From: Pseudomonas sp. SG20056
GTDB taxonomy: Bacteria; Pseudomonadota; Gammaproteobacteria; Pseudomonadales; Pseudomonadaceae
DNA length: 64,000 bases
Assembly: GCF_031764535.1 (NCBI RefSeq)
Contig: NZ_CP134499.1
Span: 558,001-622,000 of the forward strand
Direction: 5' to 3'
The number at the start of each line of letters is the position of its first letter. The first letter of the stretch is position 1. A model generated the notes under the pieces. The model saw only the letters and a list, made by a program, of their open reading frames with translations. It ran no database searches and was not told the origin of the DNA. Shown piece by piece: positions 28,296 through 38,320 of the stretch. Made by a program: the position numbers and the translations under genes.

Positions 28296-28784
28296 TCAAG
28301 GCGTACTGACGATAATCGCCACGCGGCGGTTTTCGCTGCGCCCTTCGGCGGTGTTGTTGTCGGCGATCGGTTTGCTCTGGCCCATGCCGTAGGTCGCGAT
28401 CAATCGAGCGTCCATTCCCGCGCCTTGCATTACGGCCGCGACTGTCCTGGCGCGGCGCAGCGACAGCTGTTCGTTATAAGCTGCCTGGCCGATGTTGTCG
28501 GTATGGCCCTCCAGACGCACCTGCTGAATACCGACGCCCAGTAGCGCCTGGGTGATTTGCGTCAGCTGTGCGGTGCTGGCGCTGGAGACGACCTCCGAAT
28601 CGGTATCGAACAGCACCTTGCCGGAGAGACCGAGTTCCCAGCCGTCTTCGGTCCACTGGAAGCCATGGCTCTTGAGCAAGGCCACCTGCTCGGCACTGAG
28701 GCCTTTGGGTGTGCTCTGACAGCCGCTGATGAGCAGTGCCGCGCCGAGCACGCTGATAAAGATCAATCGCATTAAGCTGCGCAA
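28296..28784 (-). CDS. yfiB: YfiB-like OmpA-domain outer-membrane lipoprotein
   Basis: A 162-residue lipoprotein (lipobox LLISGC, Cys about residue 22) with an OmpA-type peptidoglycan-binding C-terminal domain (VRLEGHTDNIGQAAYNEQLS, then RARTVAAVM). In P. aeruginosa YfiB sequesters YfiR under envelope stress, which frees YfiN. The start is probably TTG 28784, since AGGAG precedes it by 8 nt, whereas ATG 28772 has no site. It is third in the yfiR-yfiN-yfiB operon, 14 nt after yfiN. Confidence 0.9.
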   Translation of the reverse strand: MRSLMRLIFISVLGAALLISGCQSTPKGLSAEQVALLKSHGFQWTEDGWELGLSGKVLFDTDSEVVSSASTAQLTQITQALLGVGIQQVRLEGHTDNIGQAAYNEQLSLRRARTVAAVMQGAGMDARLIATYGMGQSKPIADNNTAEGRSENRRVAIIVSTP

Positions 28785-28798
28785 GATGAAGCTCCTTT

Positions 28799-30058
28799 TC
28801 AGTTGGTAAGTGAATCCTGGCTTTTGGCCATGGTTCGCCCGCCCTGGCTGCGCTTGGCGTGGTACATGGCGACGTCCGCTTCGTGCACCAGGGCTTCGGG
28901 GTTGTCGGCGTGCTCCGGGTAGAGGGCGATGCCGATGCTCAGGGAGGTGGTGATGCTGCCGCCTTCGGGCAGGGCGATGGGCTGATGCATGCTGTCGATG
29001 ATCTTGTCGGCGATCAGCACCGCATCGTCTTCGTGGTGAATGGGTTTGAGCAGCACGGCAAACTCGTCGCCGCCCAGGCGCGCAACGGTGTCGCCCTCGC
29101 GCAATTGGGCGCGCAGGCGCTGGGCAATGGCGATCAGCACCGCATCGCCGGCGGCGTGGCCCAGCTGATCGTTGATTTCCTTGAAACGGTTGCTGTCGAG
29201 AAACAGCACAGCCATCTGCGTCTGGCTGTCGCGGGCTTCGCGCATGCTGCCGAGCAGGCGCGATTCGAAGAAGGCGCGGTTGGGCAGGCCAGTCAGGGCA
29301 TCGTGGCTGGCCTGATGCGCCAGCGAGGCGTTTTCCCGCTCCAGTTGATGCTGCCAGGACTCCAGTTGATCGAGCAGGGCGTTGAAGTCTTCGGCCAGCT
29401 CGTTGAGGTCGGCGATATGGGTGGCCGGTACGCGCTGGTTGAAGGTGCGCTCCACAGAAATGTTGTGCGCCACCTGCGACAGGTTGCGCAGCGGTTGGGT
29501 AATCGCCCGCTGTATGCGCTTGGAGCCATAGGTGGCGCCCAGTGCGCTGAGCGCCAGGCTAGCCAGCAGGCCGAGCAGGCCGCCGATCAGGAAGCGCAGC
29601 AGAGTGGTGCCTTGGCCACTGAGATGCAGTGCGCCGATCTGTTGGCCTTGGTAGGTGATCGGCTGAATCACCACCTCGGGCAGCAGCAGGCGGGCGATCG
29701 ATTGTTCGGCGCTGTTGAGTACGGTGTTATTGGGGGCGTCCAGGCTGGCGAGCAGCTCACCGTCTTTATCGAAGACCGCCACCTGGGCGATTTCTTCGGT
29801 CTTGCAGATCTGTTCCAGGGCATCGCGCACCGCCGCGCGGTCGTTGAATACCACAGCGGCTTCCAGGGTGTAGGCCAGGGAGCGGGCAATCAGCTGCAGG
29901 TTGTGGCCGGCATAGGTGCTCAGCGCCAGCAGGCTGACCAGGGTCAGCGACAGGCTGGTCAGGCCCATGGCCAGCAGGGCGACGCGCAGGTGGGCGTTAT
30001 GCAGCAGGCGGCGCAGGCTTGGACGCTGCGGGTTGATTTCGGGCTTTCTGCGGTTCAT
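28799..30058 (-). CDS. yfiN: YfiN/TpbB-like diguanylate cyclase
   Basis: A 419-residue inner-membrane protein: N-terminal helix (about 30-55), periplasmic CHASE8-like domain (NDRAAVRDALEQICKTEEIA), second helix (LIGGLLGLLASLALSALGA), HAMP and GGDEF domain with intact GGDEFAVLL. It makes c-di-GMP when relieved of periplasmic YfiR, promoting biofilm and small-colony growth in known systems. The start overlaps the yfiR stop (ATGA), so the two are translationally coupled. Confidence 0.92.
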   Translation of the reverse strand: MNRRKPEINPQRPSLRRLLHNAHLRVALLAMGLTSLSLTLVSLLALSTYAGHNLQLIARSLAYTLEAAVVFNDRAAVRDALEQICKTEEIAQVAVFDKDGELLASLDAPNNTVLNSAEQSIARLLLPEVVIQPITYQGQQIGALHLSGQGTTLLRFLIGGLLGLLASLALSALGATYGSKRIQRAITQPLRNLSQVAHNISVERTFNQRVPATHIADLNELAEDFNALLDQLESWQHQLERENASLAHQASHDALTGLPNRAFFESRLLGSMREARDSQTQMAVLFLDSNRFKEINDQLGHAAGDAVLIAIAQRLRAQLREGDTVARLGGDEFAVLLKPIHHEDDAVLIADKIIDSMHQPIALPEGGSITTSLSIGIALYPEHADNPEALVHEADVAMYHAKRSQGGRTMAKSQDSLTN

Positions 30059-30621
30059 GGCTGCGGTCCTGCGCGCTTACCCAGCTGCAGTACATTTGGG
30101 TGAATGCGAATGCCGCTGCGTGCGACGGCATCGAGGTTGACCTTGAACCCGACATGCTCGTCGCTGATGCCCAGGCAGAACAGGCTGCCTTCGCTGCAGG
30201 CTTGGCTGGCTTCGCTGATGGTCAGGATCGGTTTGCCAACCAGGCGGCTGAACAGGGCTATTCGTTGGCTTTCCTCGATTACCCCGAGGTAGACGGCTTC
30301 GCAGTCGGTTTCCAGCAGCGGGCTGTCGACCAGCAGGCGCTTAGCCTGTACTGGCTGGCGGGATTCCAGTTCGTGGTTCTGCCACAGCAGATCGGCGTAT
30401 TCGGTTGGTGCAATCACACATAGACGCAGCGCTTCTGGCTGCTGCGGCCAGCGCGCATAACTGAGGATGCCGTGTACCACATGGGCAACCTGAGTGGCGC
30501 GCAGCGTGGCACTGTCCGCGTCGCTCGATTCGGCGTGGGCCAGTATCGGCAAGAGTGCCAGTAGGGTGCAGCAGAGAGCTTTTCGGTTGGCGCGCATAAA
30601 TACTGGACGATTCAGGTACAA
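30055..30621 (-). CDS. yfiR: YfiR-like periplasmic inhibitor of YfiN
   Basis: A 188-residue exported protein (signal ALCCTLLALLPILAHA) of the YfiR family. Mature cysteines occur in RLCVIAP, ETDCEAVY and the pair SQACSEGSLFCLG, matching the disulfide-forming set of the known protein that makes its activity redox-sensitive. TTG 30621 has GGAG 9 nt upstream. ATG 30597 is an alternative with no site. It is first in yfiRNB. The operon sits between folK and cca, which is not its P. aeruginosa position. Confidence 0.9.
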   Translation of the reverse strand: MYLNRPVFMRANRKALCCTLLALLPILAHAESSDADSATLRATQVAHVVHGILSYARWPQQPEALRLCVIAPTEYADLLWQNHELESRQPVQAKRLLVDSPLLETDCEAVYLGVIEESQRIALFSRLVGKPILTISEASQACSEGSLFCLGISDEHVGFKVNLDAVARSGIRIHPNVLQLGKRAGPQP

Positions 30622-30744
30622 GGTATAGGTCTCCGGCGTGGCCTGTTCGGAGCTGAGGCGACGCGCGTTGGCGCGTGGCGAGGCAGGCTCTTGTAAGTAA
30701 AGCGCAAACGCTTAGATTTTGGCGTCAAAATTTATGCGAAAGAT

Positions 30745-30777
30745 GGCTGGAGGCCTAGTGCTGCAAGGCCTTCAGCC
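30745..30777 (-). terminator. Hairpin after cca, possible terminator
   Basis: GGCTGGAGGCCT and AGGCCTTCAGCC form a 12-bp stem with one mismatch and a 9-nt loop, 23 bp beyond the cca stop and upstream of yfiR. There is no clear T-run, so its terminator activity is uncertain. It is the only structure I see in the 178-bp gap. Confidence 0.45.
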
Positions 30778-30799
30778 TATCAGTGTGCTGCGCGTAACG

Positions 30800-32032
30800 C
30801 TACGTTTGAGGGTGGTTCTGGCGAAATTGCTGAAGCGCCTGCAGGCGTTCTTCCTGCAGTGCGTTGCCCAGTTCGGCCCCTTGCAGGCCACGCTCGAGCA
30901 GCGGTTGCACAGTCACTGCACGGGCGGCGTGCATGGCGGCCCGCAGATAGTCAGCCTGCGGGTAGGCGCGTTGTTCCAGGCCGAGACGGCCGCGGGCGTC
31001 CATTTCACAAGCCGCGATAAATTCTTCGAAGCGTTGCGGGCGGCGGAACACGTCGAAGCCTTGCAGCAGTTTGAGCAGGGTCGACGCCTTCAATTCCAGA
31101 GCGCGGTGGCCGTGGGTGTGGAATTCACCAACCTGCAAGGCCAGTTCCTGGCAATCCTTGGGTGCCTTGCAGCGCTGGTTGATGGCGCGGATCAGCTTCA
31201 GTCCGGTGTGTTCATGGGCGATATGCCTTGGCCATTCGGCCTCCGGCGTCAGACCTTTGCCAACATCGTGCAGCAGGCAGGCCCAGCGTACGGTCAGCGG
31301 TTGCTGGTGTTCGGCGCACTGGCGCAGCACGCTGAGTACATGCTCGCCGGTGTCGATTTCCGGATGATGGGCGGCGGGTTGTGGCACGCCGAACAGCGCG
31401 TCTACCTCGGGCAGCAGTTCGCGCAGAGCGCCGCAGTCGCGCAGCACCTGGATAAATACATCCGGGCGCGGCTCCATCAGGGCGCGGGAGATTTCCTTCC
31501 AGCTACGTTCCGGGGTCAGTGCGTTTAGTTCGCCGGACTCGCTCAGTTCGCGCATCAGTATCATGGTTTCAGGCGCTACGCTGAAGCCCAGTGGCGCATA
31601 GCGGGCGGCAAAGCGGGCGACGCGCAGTACGCGCAGTGGGTCTTCGGCGAAGGCCGGGGAGACGTGGCGCAGCAGCCGGGCTGCGAGGTCGCGCTGGCCA
31701 CCGTAGGGATCGATCAGCGTGCCGTGATTGTCCTCAGCCATGGCATTGACGGTCAGGTCGCGGCGGATCAGGTCTTCTTCCAGGGTGACTTCGGGGCTGG
31801 CAAAGAAGGTAAAACCGCCGTAGCCGCGCCCGCTTTTGCGCTCGGTGCGGGCCAGGGCATATTCCTCGCCGCTCTGCGGATGCAGAAATACCGGGAAGTC
31901 AGCACCCACCGGGCGATAGCCCAATTCGAGCATTTGCTCGGCGCTGGCGCCGACCACGACCCAGTCGATCTCGCTGACTTCACGACCTAACAGGCGATCA
32001 CGTACTGCGCCGCCGACTTTGTAAATCTGCAT
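30800..32032 (-). CDS. cca: CCA-adding tRNA nucleotidyltransferase
   Basis: A 410-residue class II enzyme that adds or repairs the tRNA 3' CCA. The N-terminal nucleotidyltransferase domain shows [20 protein letters not shown] and [12 protein letters not shown]-terminal HD domain (LLHDVGKG) is present, as in gammaproteobacterial enzymes with phosphatase activity. Two adjacent ATGs occur. The second (32032) matches family starts and is 7 nt from GGAGG. That Shine-Dalgarno lies inside a perfect hairpin (see regulatory entry). Confidence 0.95.
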   Translation of the reverse strand: MQIYKVGGAVRDRLLGREVSEIDWVVVGASAEQMLELGYRPVGADFPVFLHPQSGEEYALARTERKSGRGYGGFTFFASPEVTLEEDLIRRDLTVNAMAEDNHGTLIDPYGGQRDLAARLLRHVSPAFAEDPLRVLRVARFAARYAPLGFSVAPETMILMRELSESGELNALTPERSWKEISRALMEPRPDVFIQVLRDCGALRELLPEVDALFGVPQPAAHHPEIDTGEHVLSVLRQCAEHQQPLTVRWACLLHDVGKGLTPEAEWPRHIAHEHTGLKLIRAINQRCKAPKDCQELALQVGEFHTHGHRALELKASTLLKLLQGFDVFRRPQRFEEFIAACEMDARGRLGLEQRAYPQADYLRAAMHAARAVTVQPLLERGLQGAELGNALQEERLQALQQFRQNHPQT

Positions 32033-32037
32033 CATGG

Positions 32038-32060
32038 ATCCTCCGCTAAGTGCGGAGGAT
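32038..32060 (-). promoter_or_regulatory. Hairpin enclosing the cca Shine-Dalgarno
   Basis: Minus strand ATCCTCCGC-ACTTA-GCGGAGGAT is a 9-bp perfect stem with a 5-nt loop, and its 3' arm contains GGAGG, the ribosome-binding site of cca. Folding would hide the site and limit translation. Confidence 0.65.
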
Positions 32061-32082
32061 AGCGGCTGGCCGCTGACGAGGG

Positions 32083-32139
32083 GTAGCCTGGATGCAGTTC
32101 TGAGAGGGCCAGCGTGTTCCCAGATTGCATTCGGGCTAC
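32083..32139. repeat. REP-like inverted repeat
   Basis: GTAGCCTGGATGCA and its imperfect complement TGCATTCGGGCTAC flank about 29 nt. It resembles the first REP pair at 3404-3468 (GTAGCCCGGAT...). It lies between the lipoprotein gene end and cca. Confidence 0.7.
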
Positions 32140-32648
32140 GGACTGGCTGGGGGAATTTGCTGCAAGAGTGCTTGGGTGGCGCGCTCGAGTAGTTCGGCGC
32201 TGTCTTTGGCGGGGCTCAGGCCGGTGTTGACCAAGCCTTCCCAGAGGATGTGCTGCTCCGGGGTGGTCAGTCGGATGCGCAGGGTGCCGGTTTCATCGCG
32301 CAGGCGGTGGATCGCCTGGTAAGGGCCGAGCGGGGTGGGTGGGGCGGCCTCGACCTTGAAGTCCAGTGGACTGTCTTGCACAGCCAGCCAGTAATACACC
32401 TGAATCTGCGCTTGCGGGGTGGCTTGGTAACCACGGGCGCTCAAGCCTGCGCGCAGCAACTGTTCAAGCTGTGCATAGCGCTCGGCAAAGGGGACGTCGC
32501 CTTCTACGGCCTGTTCGGCGGCGATCAGGCTGAAGCTGCGTTTGCCCGTCAGTTCGGCACTGGCGGGTGTGAGTACCTGGGCGCGGGGCAGCTGGCTGCT
32601 GCAGGTGGCCAGTGCCAGGCACAGCAGTAATACGATAAACAGGCGCAT
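32136..32648 (-). CDS. DUF4136-type lipoprotein
   Basis: A 170-residue predicted lipoprotein ([18 protein letters not shown], Cys about residue 16) with the DUF4136 pattern: [15 protein letters not shown], then [12 protein letters not shown], then a late [15 protein letters not shown] strand. It is envelope-located and its function is unknown. ATG 32648 was chosen because the signal peptide begins there. It is 62 bp downstream of spoVR on the same strand and may be co-transcribed. The same neighbour occurs in P. aeruginosa (PA0585). Confidence 0.75.
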   Translation of the reverse strand: MRLFIVLLLCLALATCSSQLPRAQVLTPASAELTGKRSFSLIAAEQAVEGDVPFAERYAQLEQLLRAGLSARGYQATPQAQIQVYYWLAVQDSPLDFKVEAAPPTPLGPYQAIHRLRDETGTLRIRLTTPEQHILWEGLVNTGLSPAKDSAELLERATQALLQQIPPASP

Positions 32649-32710
32649 CGGCAGATTCCCGGTTGGTCTGCTGCGCATGCTGGTGCTTGGCATCCTGGGC
32701 GCGCAACCGA

Positions 32711-34279
32711 TCAAATGGGCGGGATCATCAGGTCGAGACGCGGGTAGTCGCTGTCATGTTCGGCTTCATGCTTGGGCGGTACATGCTGGGTGCCGATCAG
32801 TTGTTCACCCTGGTACATCTCCAGATGAATATTGAAACCCCACAGGCGGTGCAGGTGTTTCAACACCTCCTCGGTGGAGCTGCCCAGCGGTTTGCGGTCG
32901 TGCTGCTGGTGGCGCAGGGTCAGCGAGCGGTCGCCGCGGCGGTCGATGCTCCATATCTGCACATTGGGCTCGCGGTTGCCCAGGTTGTACTGCGCTGCCA
33001 GGGTTTCGCGGATGGCCTGGTAGCCGGGTTCGTCGTGGATAGCCGGCACAACCAGCTCGTCTTTCTGATCGTCATCGAGAATGCTGAACAGCTTGAGGTC
33101 GCGGATCACCTTGGGCGAAAGATACTGCAGGATAAAACTCTCGTCCTTGAAGCTGTTCATGGCGAATTTCAGGGTGCCTAGCCAGTCACTACCGGCAATC
33201 TCCGGGAACCAGCGGCGATCTTCTTCGGTAGGCTCTTCGCAGATACGGCGGATGTCGCGGTACATGGCAAAGCCCAGGGCATAGGGGTTGATGCCGCTGT
33301 AGTAGGGGCTGTCGAATGGCGGCTGGTAAACCACGCTGGTGTGCGACTGGAGGAACTCCATCATAAAGCCTTCGGTGACCAGGCCTTCGTCGTACAGGTC
33401 GTTCATCAGGGTGTAGTGCCAGAAGGTTGCCCAGCCTTCGTTCATCACCTGGGTCTGGCGCTGCGGATAGAAGTACTGGGCGATCTTGCGCACGATGCGG
33501 ATGATCTCGCGCTGCCAGGGCTCCAGCAGCGGCGCGTGTTTTTCCAGGAAGTAGAGGATGTTTTCCTGTGGTTCGGCAGGGAAACGCTTGCTGTCCTTGT
33601 CGCTACCCTTGCTGGCGTTTTTCGGAATGGTGCGCCAGAGGTCATTGATCTGCTTTTGCAGGTGTTCTTCGCGGTCCTTCATGCGCCGCCGTTCTTCCTC
33701 GGCGGAAATCGGATAGGGACGTTTGTAACGGTCGACACCGTAGTTCATCAGGGCGTGGCAGGAGTCGAGCAGGTCTTCCACCGCATCAATGCCATAACGC
33801 TCTTCGCATTGCATGATGTACTGCTTGGCAAACACTAGGTAGTCGATGATCGAACTGGCGTCGGTCCAGGTGCGGAACAGGTAATTGCCCTTGAAGAAGC
33901 TGTTATGGCCGTAGCAGGCATGGGCAATCACTAGGGCCTGCATGCAGATGGTGTTTTCTTCCATCAGGTAGGCGATGCACGGGTCGGAGTTGATCACGAT
34001 CTCGTAGGCCAGGCCCATCTGCCCACGCTTGTAGCCCTTTTCGGTACTGAGGAAGTGTTTGCCGTAGGACCAGTGGTGGTAGCCCAGCGGCATGCCGACC
34101 GAGGCGTAGGCGTCCATCATCTGTTCGGCAGTGATCACCTCGATCTGGTTGGGGTAGGTGTCCAGGGCATAGCGTTCGGCGAGGCGGCCGATTTCGCGGT
34201 CGTACTGGCGGATCAGCTCGAAGGTCCATTCCGAGCCGGTGGAAATCGGCTGACGGCGCTTGTCTTTGCTGCTGCTCAT
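32711..34279 (-). CDS. SpoVR/YcgB family protein
   Basis: A 522-residue cytosolic SpoVR-family protein ([53 protein letters not shown]). Its biochemical role is undefined. In proteobacteria it is genetically linked to YeaG (PrkA) and YeaH in nutrient-stress responses. ATG 34279 has GGAGG upstream and overlaps the yeaH stop by 4 nt (ATGA), so coupling is likely. Confidence 0.92.
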   Translation of the reverse strand: MSSSKDKRRQPISTGSEWTFELIRQYDREIGRLAERYALDTYPNQIEVITAEQMMDAYASVGMPLGYHHWSYGKHFLSTEKGYKRGQMGLAYEIVINSDPCIAYLMEENTICMQALVIAHACYGHNSFFKGNYLFRTWTDASSIIDYLVFAKQYIMQCEERYGIDAVEDLLDSCHALMNYGVDRYKRPYPISAEEERRRMKDREEHLQKQINDLWRTIPKNASKGSDKDSKRFPAEPQENILYFLEKHAPLLEPWQREIIRIVRKIAQYFYPQRQTQVMNEGWATFWHYTLMNDLYDEGLVTEGFMMEFLQSHTSVVYQPPFDSPYYSGINPYALGFAMYRDIRRICEEPTEEDRRWFPEIAGSDWLGTLKFAMNSFKDESFILQYLSPKVIRDLKLFSILDDDQKDELVVPAIHDEPGYQAIRETLAAQYNLGNREPNVQIWSIDRRGDRSLTLRHQQHDRKPLGSSTEEVLKHLHRLWGFNIHLEMYQGEQLIGTQHVPPKHEAEHDSDYPRLDLMIPPI

Positions 34280-35547
34280 GTGGCTAGCCTCCGCTGGAAC
34301 AGGTCGCGGAATACCGGGTAGATGTCGCCGGCCGATACCAGCTGCTGCTGGGCGAAGGTGTCGGCGAAGGTTTCGCTGACCTGCTCGTATTCGAACCACA
34401 GCGCCTGATGCTCGCGCGGGGTGATCTCGACGTAGGTGAAGTACTGCACGAACGGCATGATCTGCTTGATCAATATATCCCTGCAGATCGGTGAGTCATC
34501 ATTCCAGTTGTCGCCATCCGACGCCTGGGCGGCGTAGATATTCCATTCATTGATCGGGTAGCGCTCGGCCATGATCTCCTGCATCAGCTTGAGCGCGCTG
34601 GAGACGATGGTGCCGCCGGTCTCACGCGAGTAGAAGAACTCCTCTTCATCCACCTCGCGGGCGCTGGTGTGGTGGCGGATAAACACCACCTCGATCTTGT
34701 CGTAATTGCGCTTGAGAAACAGGTACAAGAGGATAAAGAAGCGTTTGGCGATGTCCTTGGTCGACTGCGTCATCGACCCGGACACATCCATCAGGCAGAA
34801 CATCACCGCCTTGGAGCTGGGGTTGGGTTGCTTGACCAGCAGGTTGTACTTGAGGTCGAAGGTGTCGAGGAAGGGCACGCGCTTGATCCGTGCACGCAAT
34901 TTGCTGACTTCTTCTTCAAGCGCCTGGATATCGCCGAGGTTGTCTGGCTGCTCCAGCTTCAGGCGTTCCAGTTCGGCCTGGGCGCTCTTGAGTTTGTTGC
35001 GGCTGCTGCCGGACAGGGCGATGCGTCGGGCGTGGGCGGAACGTAGGGTGCGCACGATATTGATGCGTGACGGGTTGCCTTCATTGCTGATGCCCGCGCG
35101 CACGCTCTTGAAGGTGTCGCTGCCGGTCAGGTGGCGTTTGATCAGGTTAGGTAACTCAAGATCCTCGAACATAAAGTCGAGGAATTCTTCCTGGGTGATC
35201 TGGAAGACGAACTCATCCATGCCTTCGCCGGAGTTGCTGGCCTTGCCGGCGCCTTGGCCGCTGCCACCGCCTTGCGGGCGGGCAATCTTCTCACCGGTGG
35301 TGAACTCACGGTTGCCGGGATGCACGGTGGTCTGGCGACCGCCGCGACCGTGGTGTAGCACCGGCTCGTCGATATCGCGGCCGGGGATGCTGATCTGTTC
35401 GCCGTGTTCCATATCGGTGATGGAGCGGCGGCTGACGGCTTCCTCCACCGCTTTCTTGATGTGGTCGCGGTAGCGCCGCAGGAAACGCTGGCGGTTTACC
35501 GTGCTCTTGTTCTTGCCGTTCAGGCGTCGGTCGATCACATGGCTCAT
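34276..35547 (-). CDS. yeaH: YeaH/DUF444 VWA-domain protein
   Basis: A 423-residue protein. The N-terminal basic region ([20 protein letters not shown]) and a Gly-rich stretch ([20 protein letters not shown]) precede a von Willebrand A domain with the MIDAS motif DVSGSM and a later TGGT. It is the known partner of the PrkA/YeaG kinase. It lies between prkA and spoVR in one operon. A GGAGGG before the ATG gives a good ribosome site. Confidence 0.92.
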   Translation of the reverse strand: MSHVIDRRLNGKNKSTVNRQRFLRRYRDHIKKAVEEAVSRRSITDMEHGEQISIPGRDIDEPVLHHGRGGRQTTVHPGNREFTTGEKIARPQGGGSGQGAGKASNSGEGMDEFVFQITQEEFLDFMFEDLELPNLIKRHLTGSDTFKSVRAGISNEGNPSRINIVRTLRSAHARRIALSGSSRNKLKSAQAELERLKLEQPDNLGDIQALEEEVSKLRARIKRVPFLDTFDLKYNLLVKQPNPSSKAVMFCLMDVSGSMTQSTKDIAKRFFILLYLFLKRNYDKIEVVFIRHHTSAREVDEEEFFYSRETGGTIVSSALKLMQEIMAERYPINEWNIYAAQASDGDNWNDDSPICRDILIKQIMPFVQYFTYVEITPREHQALWFEYEQVSETFADTFAQQQLVSAGDIYPVFRDLFQRRLAT

Positions 35548-35588
35548 AACTGCCCTCCGTGCACTGCAGACATCAGGCGCAATCGCTG

Positions 35589-35640
35589 GCAGAGCGCTGT
35601 CCCGCGCTCTGCGCTGTTGCGTGGCCTGTTGCGTCAGGCC
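35589..35640 (-). other. Two intercistronic hairpins between prkA and yeaH
   Basis: GGCCTG/CAGGCC (35640-35623, 6-nt loop) and GCAGAGCGC/GCGCTCTGC (35612-35589, 6-nt loop) lie in the 96-nt gap. No T-run follows either, so they look like RNA processing or stability elements rather than terminators. Confidence 0.45.
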
Positions 35641-35643
35641 GTT

Positions 35644-37575
35644 TTATTGCGATTTACGAACCCGCAGATACCACTCGGACAACAGGCGCACCTGCTTGTC
35701 GGTGTAGCCGCGCTCGACCATGCGAGTGACGAAGTCGTTGTGTTTCTGTTGATCCTCCTTGCTCGCCTTGGCGTTGAAACTGATGACCGGCAGCAGGTCC
35801 TCGGTGTTGGAGAACATCTTCTTCTCGATCACTACGCGCAGCTTCTCGTAGCTGAGCCAGGTTGGGTTCTTGCCATTGTTGTTGGCGCGGGCACGCAGCA
35901 CGAAGTTGACGATCTCGTTGCGGAAATCCTTCGGGTTGCTGATGCCGGCGGGTTTCTCGATTTTCTCCAGTTCTTCGTTGAGCGCGACGCGGTTGAGTAT
36001 CTCGCCGGTTTCCGGGTCGCGGTACTCCTGATCCTGGATCCAGAAGTCGGCGTACAGCACGTAGCGGTCGAAGATGTTTTGCCCGTACTCGCTGTAGGAC
36101 TCGAGGTAAGCGGTCTGGATTTCCTTGCCGATAAACTCGATGTAGCGCGGCGCCAGGTATTCCTTGATAAAGCGCAGGTAGCGCTCGCGGGTTTCGGCGG
36201 GAAACTGTTCCTGCTCGATCTGCTGCTCTAGCACATAGAGCAGGTGCACCGGGTTGGCGGCAATCTCGTGCGGGTCGAAGTTGAACACCTTGGACAGGAT
36301 CTTGAAGGCGAAGCGGGTCGACAGGCCGTTCATGCCTTCATCGACACCGGCGCTGTCGCGGTACTCCTGAATTGATTTGGCCTTGGGGTCGGTGTCCTTG
36401 AGGTTTTCGCCGTCGTAGACGCGCATCTTCGAGTAGACGTTGGAGTTTTCCGGCTCCTTCAGGCGGCTGAGCACGGAGAACTGCGCGAGCATCTTCAGCG
36501 TATCCGGCGCGCAGTGGGCCTTGGCCAGGGAGCTGTTGATCAGCAGCTTGTCGTAGATCTTGATCTCGTCGGAGACGCGCAGGCAATACGGCACCTTGAC
36601 GATGTAGATGCGGTCGATAAAGGCCTCGTTGTTCTTGTTGTTACGGAAACTGTGCCATTCCGACTCGTTGGAGTGGGCCAGCAGGATGCCGCTGTAGGGA
36701 ATAGCACCGAGGCCTTCGGTGCTGTTGTAGTTGCCCTCCTGAGTGGCGGTCAGCAGCGGGTGCAGCACCTTGATCGGCGCCTTGAACATCTCGACGAATT
36801 CCATCAGGCCCTGGTTGGCCCGGCATAGCGCGCCCGAGTAGCTGTAGGCGTCGGCGTCGTTCTGCGGGTATTCCTCGAGCTTGCGGATATCCACCTTACC
36901 GACCAGTGCGGAGATGTCCTGGTTGTTTTCGTCGCCTGGTTCGGTCTTGGCCACGGCGATCTGATTGAGGATCGACGGGTAGAGTTTGACCACGCGGAAC
37001 TGGCTGATGTCGCCGCCGAACTCCTGCAGGCGCTTGGTCGCCCAGGGCGACATGATGCTGTTGAGATAGCGCCGGGGGATGCCGTAATCCTCTTCGAGGA
37101 TGGCGCCGTCTTCGGCGTCGCTGAACAAGCCCAGGGGTGACTCAAATACCGGCGAGCCCTTGATCGCGTAGAACGGTACTTTCTCGATCAGGTGCTTGAG
37201 CTTTTCCGCCAGTGAGGATTTACCGCCGCCTACCGGGCCGAGCAGGTAGAGGATTTGCTAGTGGGATTGCTTCTCTTCCAGACCTTGGGCGGCATGACGG
37301 AAGTAGGAAACGATCTGGTCGATGCACTCTTCCATGCCGTGGAAGTCGGCAAACGCCGGGTAACGGCGAATCACCTTGTTGGAGAAAATTCGCGAGAGTC
37401 GTGGGTCGGTTGAGGTATCGAGCAGTTCAGGCTCGCCAATGGCCAGCAACAGGCGTTCGGCTGCCGAGGCGTAGGCGCTGCGATCCTGTTTGCACAGTTC
37501 GAGGTACTCCTGGAGGGAGAACTCCTCCTGGCGAGTCGCTTCGAAACGTTGTTGGAAGTGGCTGAAAATGCTCAT
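35644..37575 (-). pseudogene. prkA: PrkA/YeaG serine protein kinase gene with in-frame amber codon
   Basis: The frame spans 643 codons from ATG 37575 (GAGGTGA upstream) to 35644 and encodes the full PrkA family sequence (normally about 640 residues). After codon ~105, where relatives read EEKKQILYLL, this sequence reads EEK, then Q-S-H-TAG, then QILYLL. A 12-nt stretch CAATCCCACTAG replaces one Lys codon, with frame kept. The amber codon (37260-37258) comes just before Walker A (GPVGGGKSS), so the truncated N-terminal product cannot be a kinase, and no downstream start keeps the P-loop obviously intact. Otherwise the sequence is undamaged, so this is a very recent lesion, a sequencing or assembly error, or a read-through codon. 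Confidence 0.85.
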
Positions 37576-37679
37576 GACTTCACCTCGCTCGATGCGCAGA
37601 GCCGGTGCGGGTTCGGTCAGGCGCTTGGTAGCCCCGGTGCGTATGCCGCCGGGATAAACCCCCAGAACACCTAATAATC

Positions 37680-37824
37680 TTAGAACTTGTCCAACGTCTG
37701 CTGCGCGTCGATCCTGCTGCGTTAAGAACAGGCTCGGAATGCTCATTTACATCAGTAAACTCCGCTTCCTCGCCTGTTCTTGCCTTGCATGACTCTAGCT
37801 CGCGAGACCTTGAACAGGTTCTTA
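37680..37824. repeat. 145-bp palindromic repeat element (MITE-like)
   Basis: The 415-bp gap 37576-37990 holds a nested palindrome: terminal arms TTAGAACTTGTCCAA and TTGAACAGGTTCTTA (12 of 15 complementary), inner arms AAGAACAGGC (37724) and GCCTGTTCTT (37772), and TTTAC/GTAAA at the centre. It looks like a small non-coding mobile repeat common in pseudomonads. I see no gene in the rest of the gap. Confidence 0.65.
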
Positions 37825-37990
37825 CCGATGGCCCGATGCCGTTTGGCCGGCTCTACCTTGTTTTGGATGGCCTGAGCTAAAGGTAGTTCGGAATCGGCGA
37901 GGTCAAGGGCCGCGCAACGATAACAGGATATTACCGTTGGTCGGCAATGCCCGGCAGGCCACAGCTGGTGCGGCCTGGGCGATGAAAAAA

Positions 37991-38320
37991 TTATTCTTCC
38001 GAACTGTGCGCGGTGTCGTTGGGGAAAGTGGTGCGCCACAGTTCAAAGCCGCCGTCGAGGCTGTAGACATCACTAAAGCCCTGGCCAACCAGATAGGCCG
38101 CCGCGCTCTGGCTGGAGTTGCCGTGGTAGCAGGTGACAATCAGTGGCGCGTCGAGATCGGCCTGGGTGATAAAGGCGTGCAGGGAATGGTTGTCGAGGTG
38201 CTGCGAGCCGCTGATGTGGCCGGCGGCAAAGCTTTGCGGGTCGCGGATATCGACCACTACGGCGCCTTGCTGGCGCAGGGCCTGAGCCTGCTCGGGGGGG
38301 ATGCGTTTGAATTCGCTCAT
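37991..38320 (-). CDS. glpE: GlpE-type thiosulfate sulfurtransferase (rhodanese)
   Basis: A 109-residue single-domain rhodanese that transfers sulfur to cyanide or thiol acceptors. The active-site loop is CYHGNSS with the catalytic Cys about residue 64, and [12 protein letters not shown] and GGFELWR frame the fold. Its ATG overlaps the apaH stop by 4 nt, so it is the last gene of an apaG-apaH-glpE run. Confidence 0.92.
   Translation of the reverse strand: MSEFKRIPPEQAQALRQQGAVVVDIRDPQSFAAGHISGSQHLDNHSLHAFITQADLDAPLIVTCYHGNSSQSAAAYLVGQGFSDVYSLDGGFELWRTTFPNDTAHSSEE

Noticed and set aside
28859-30103. Plus-strand frame opposite yfiN
   Set aside because: It is a shadow frame: Gln/Gly/Ala-rich with no domain, whereas the minus strand gives a full CHASE8-HAMP-GGDEF protein.
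35644-37128. A separate downstream kinase gene starting at the internal ATG
   Set aside because: Starting there would remove Walker A. The sequence between the amber codon and that ATG is conserved PrkA coding sequence, so it is one interrupted gene.
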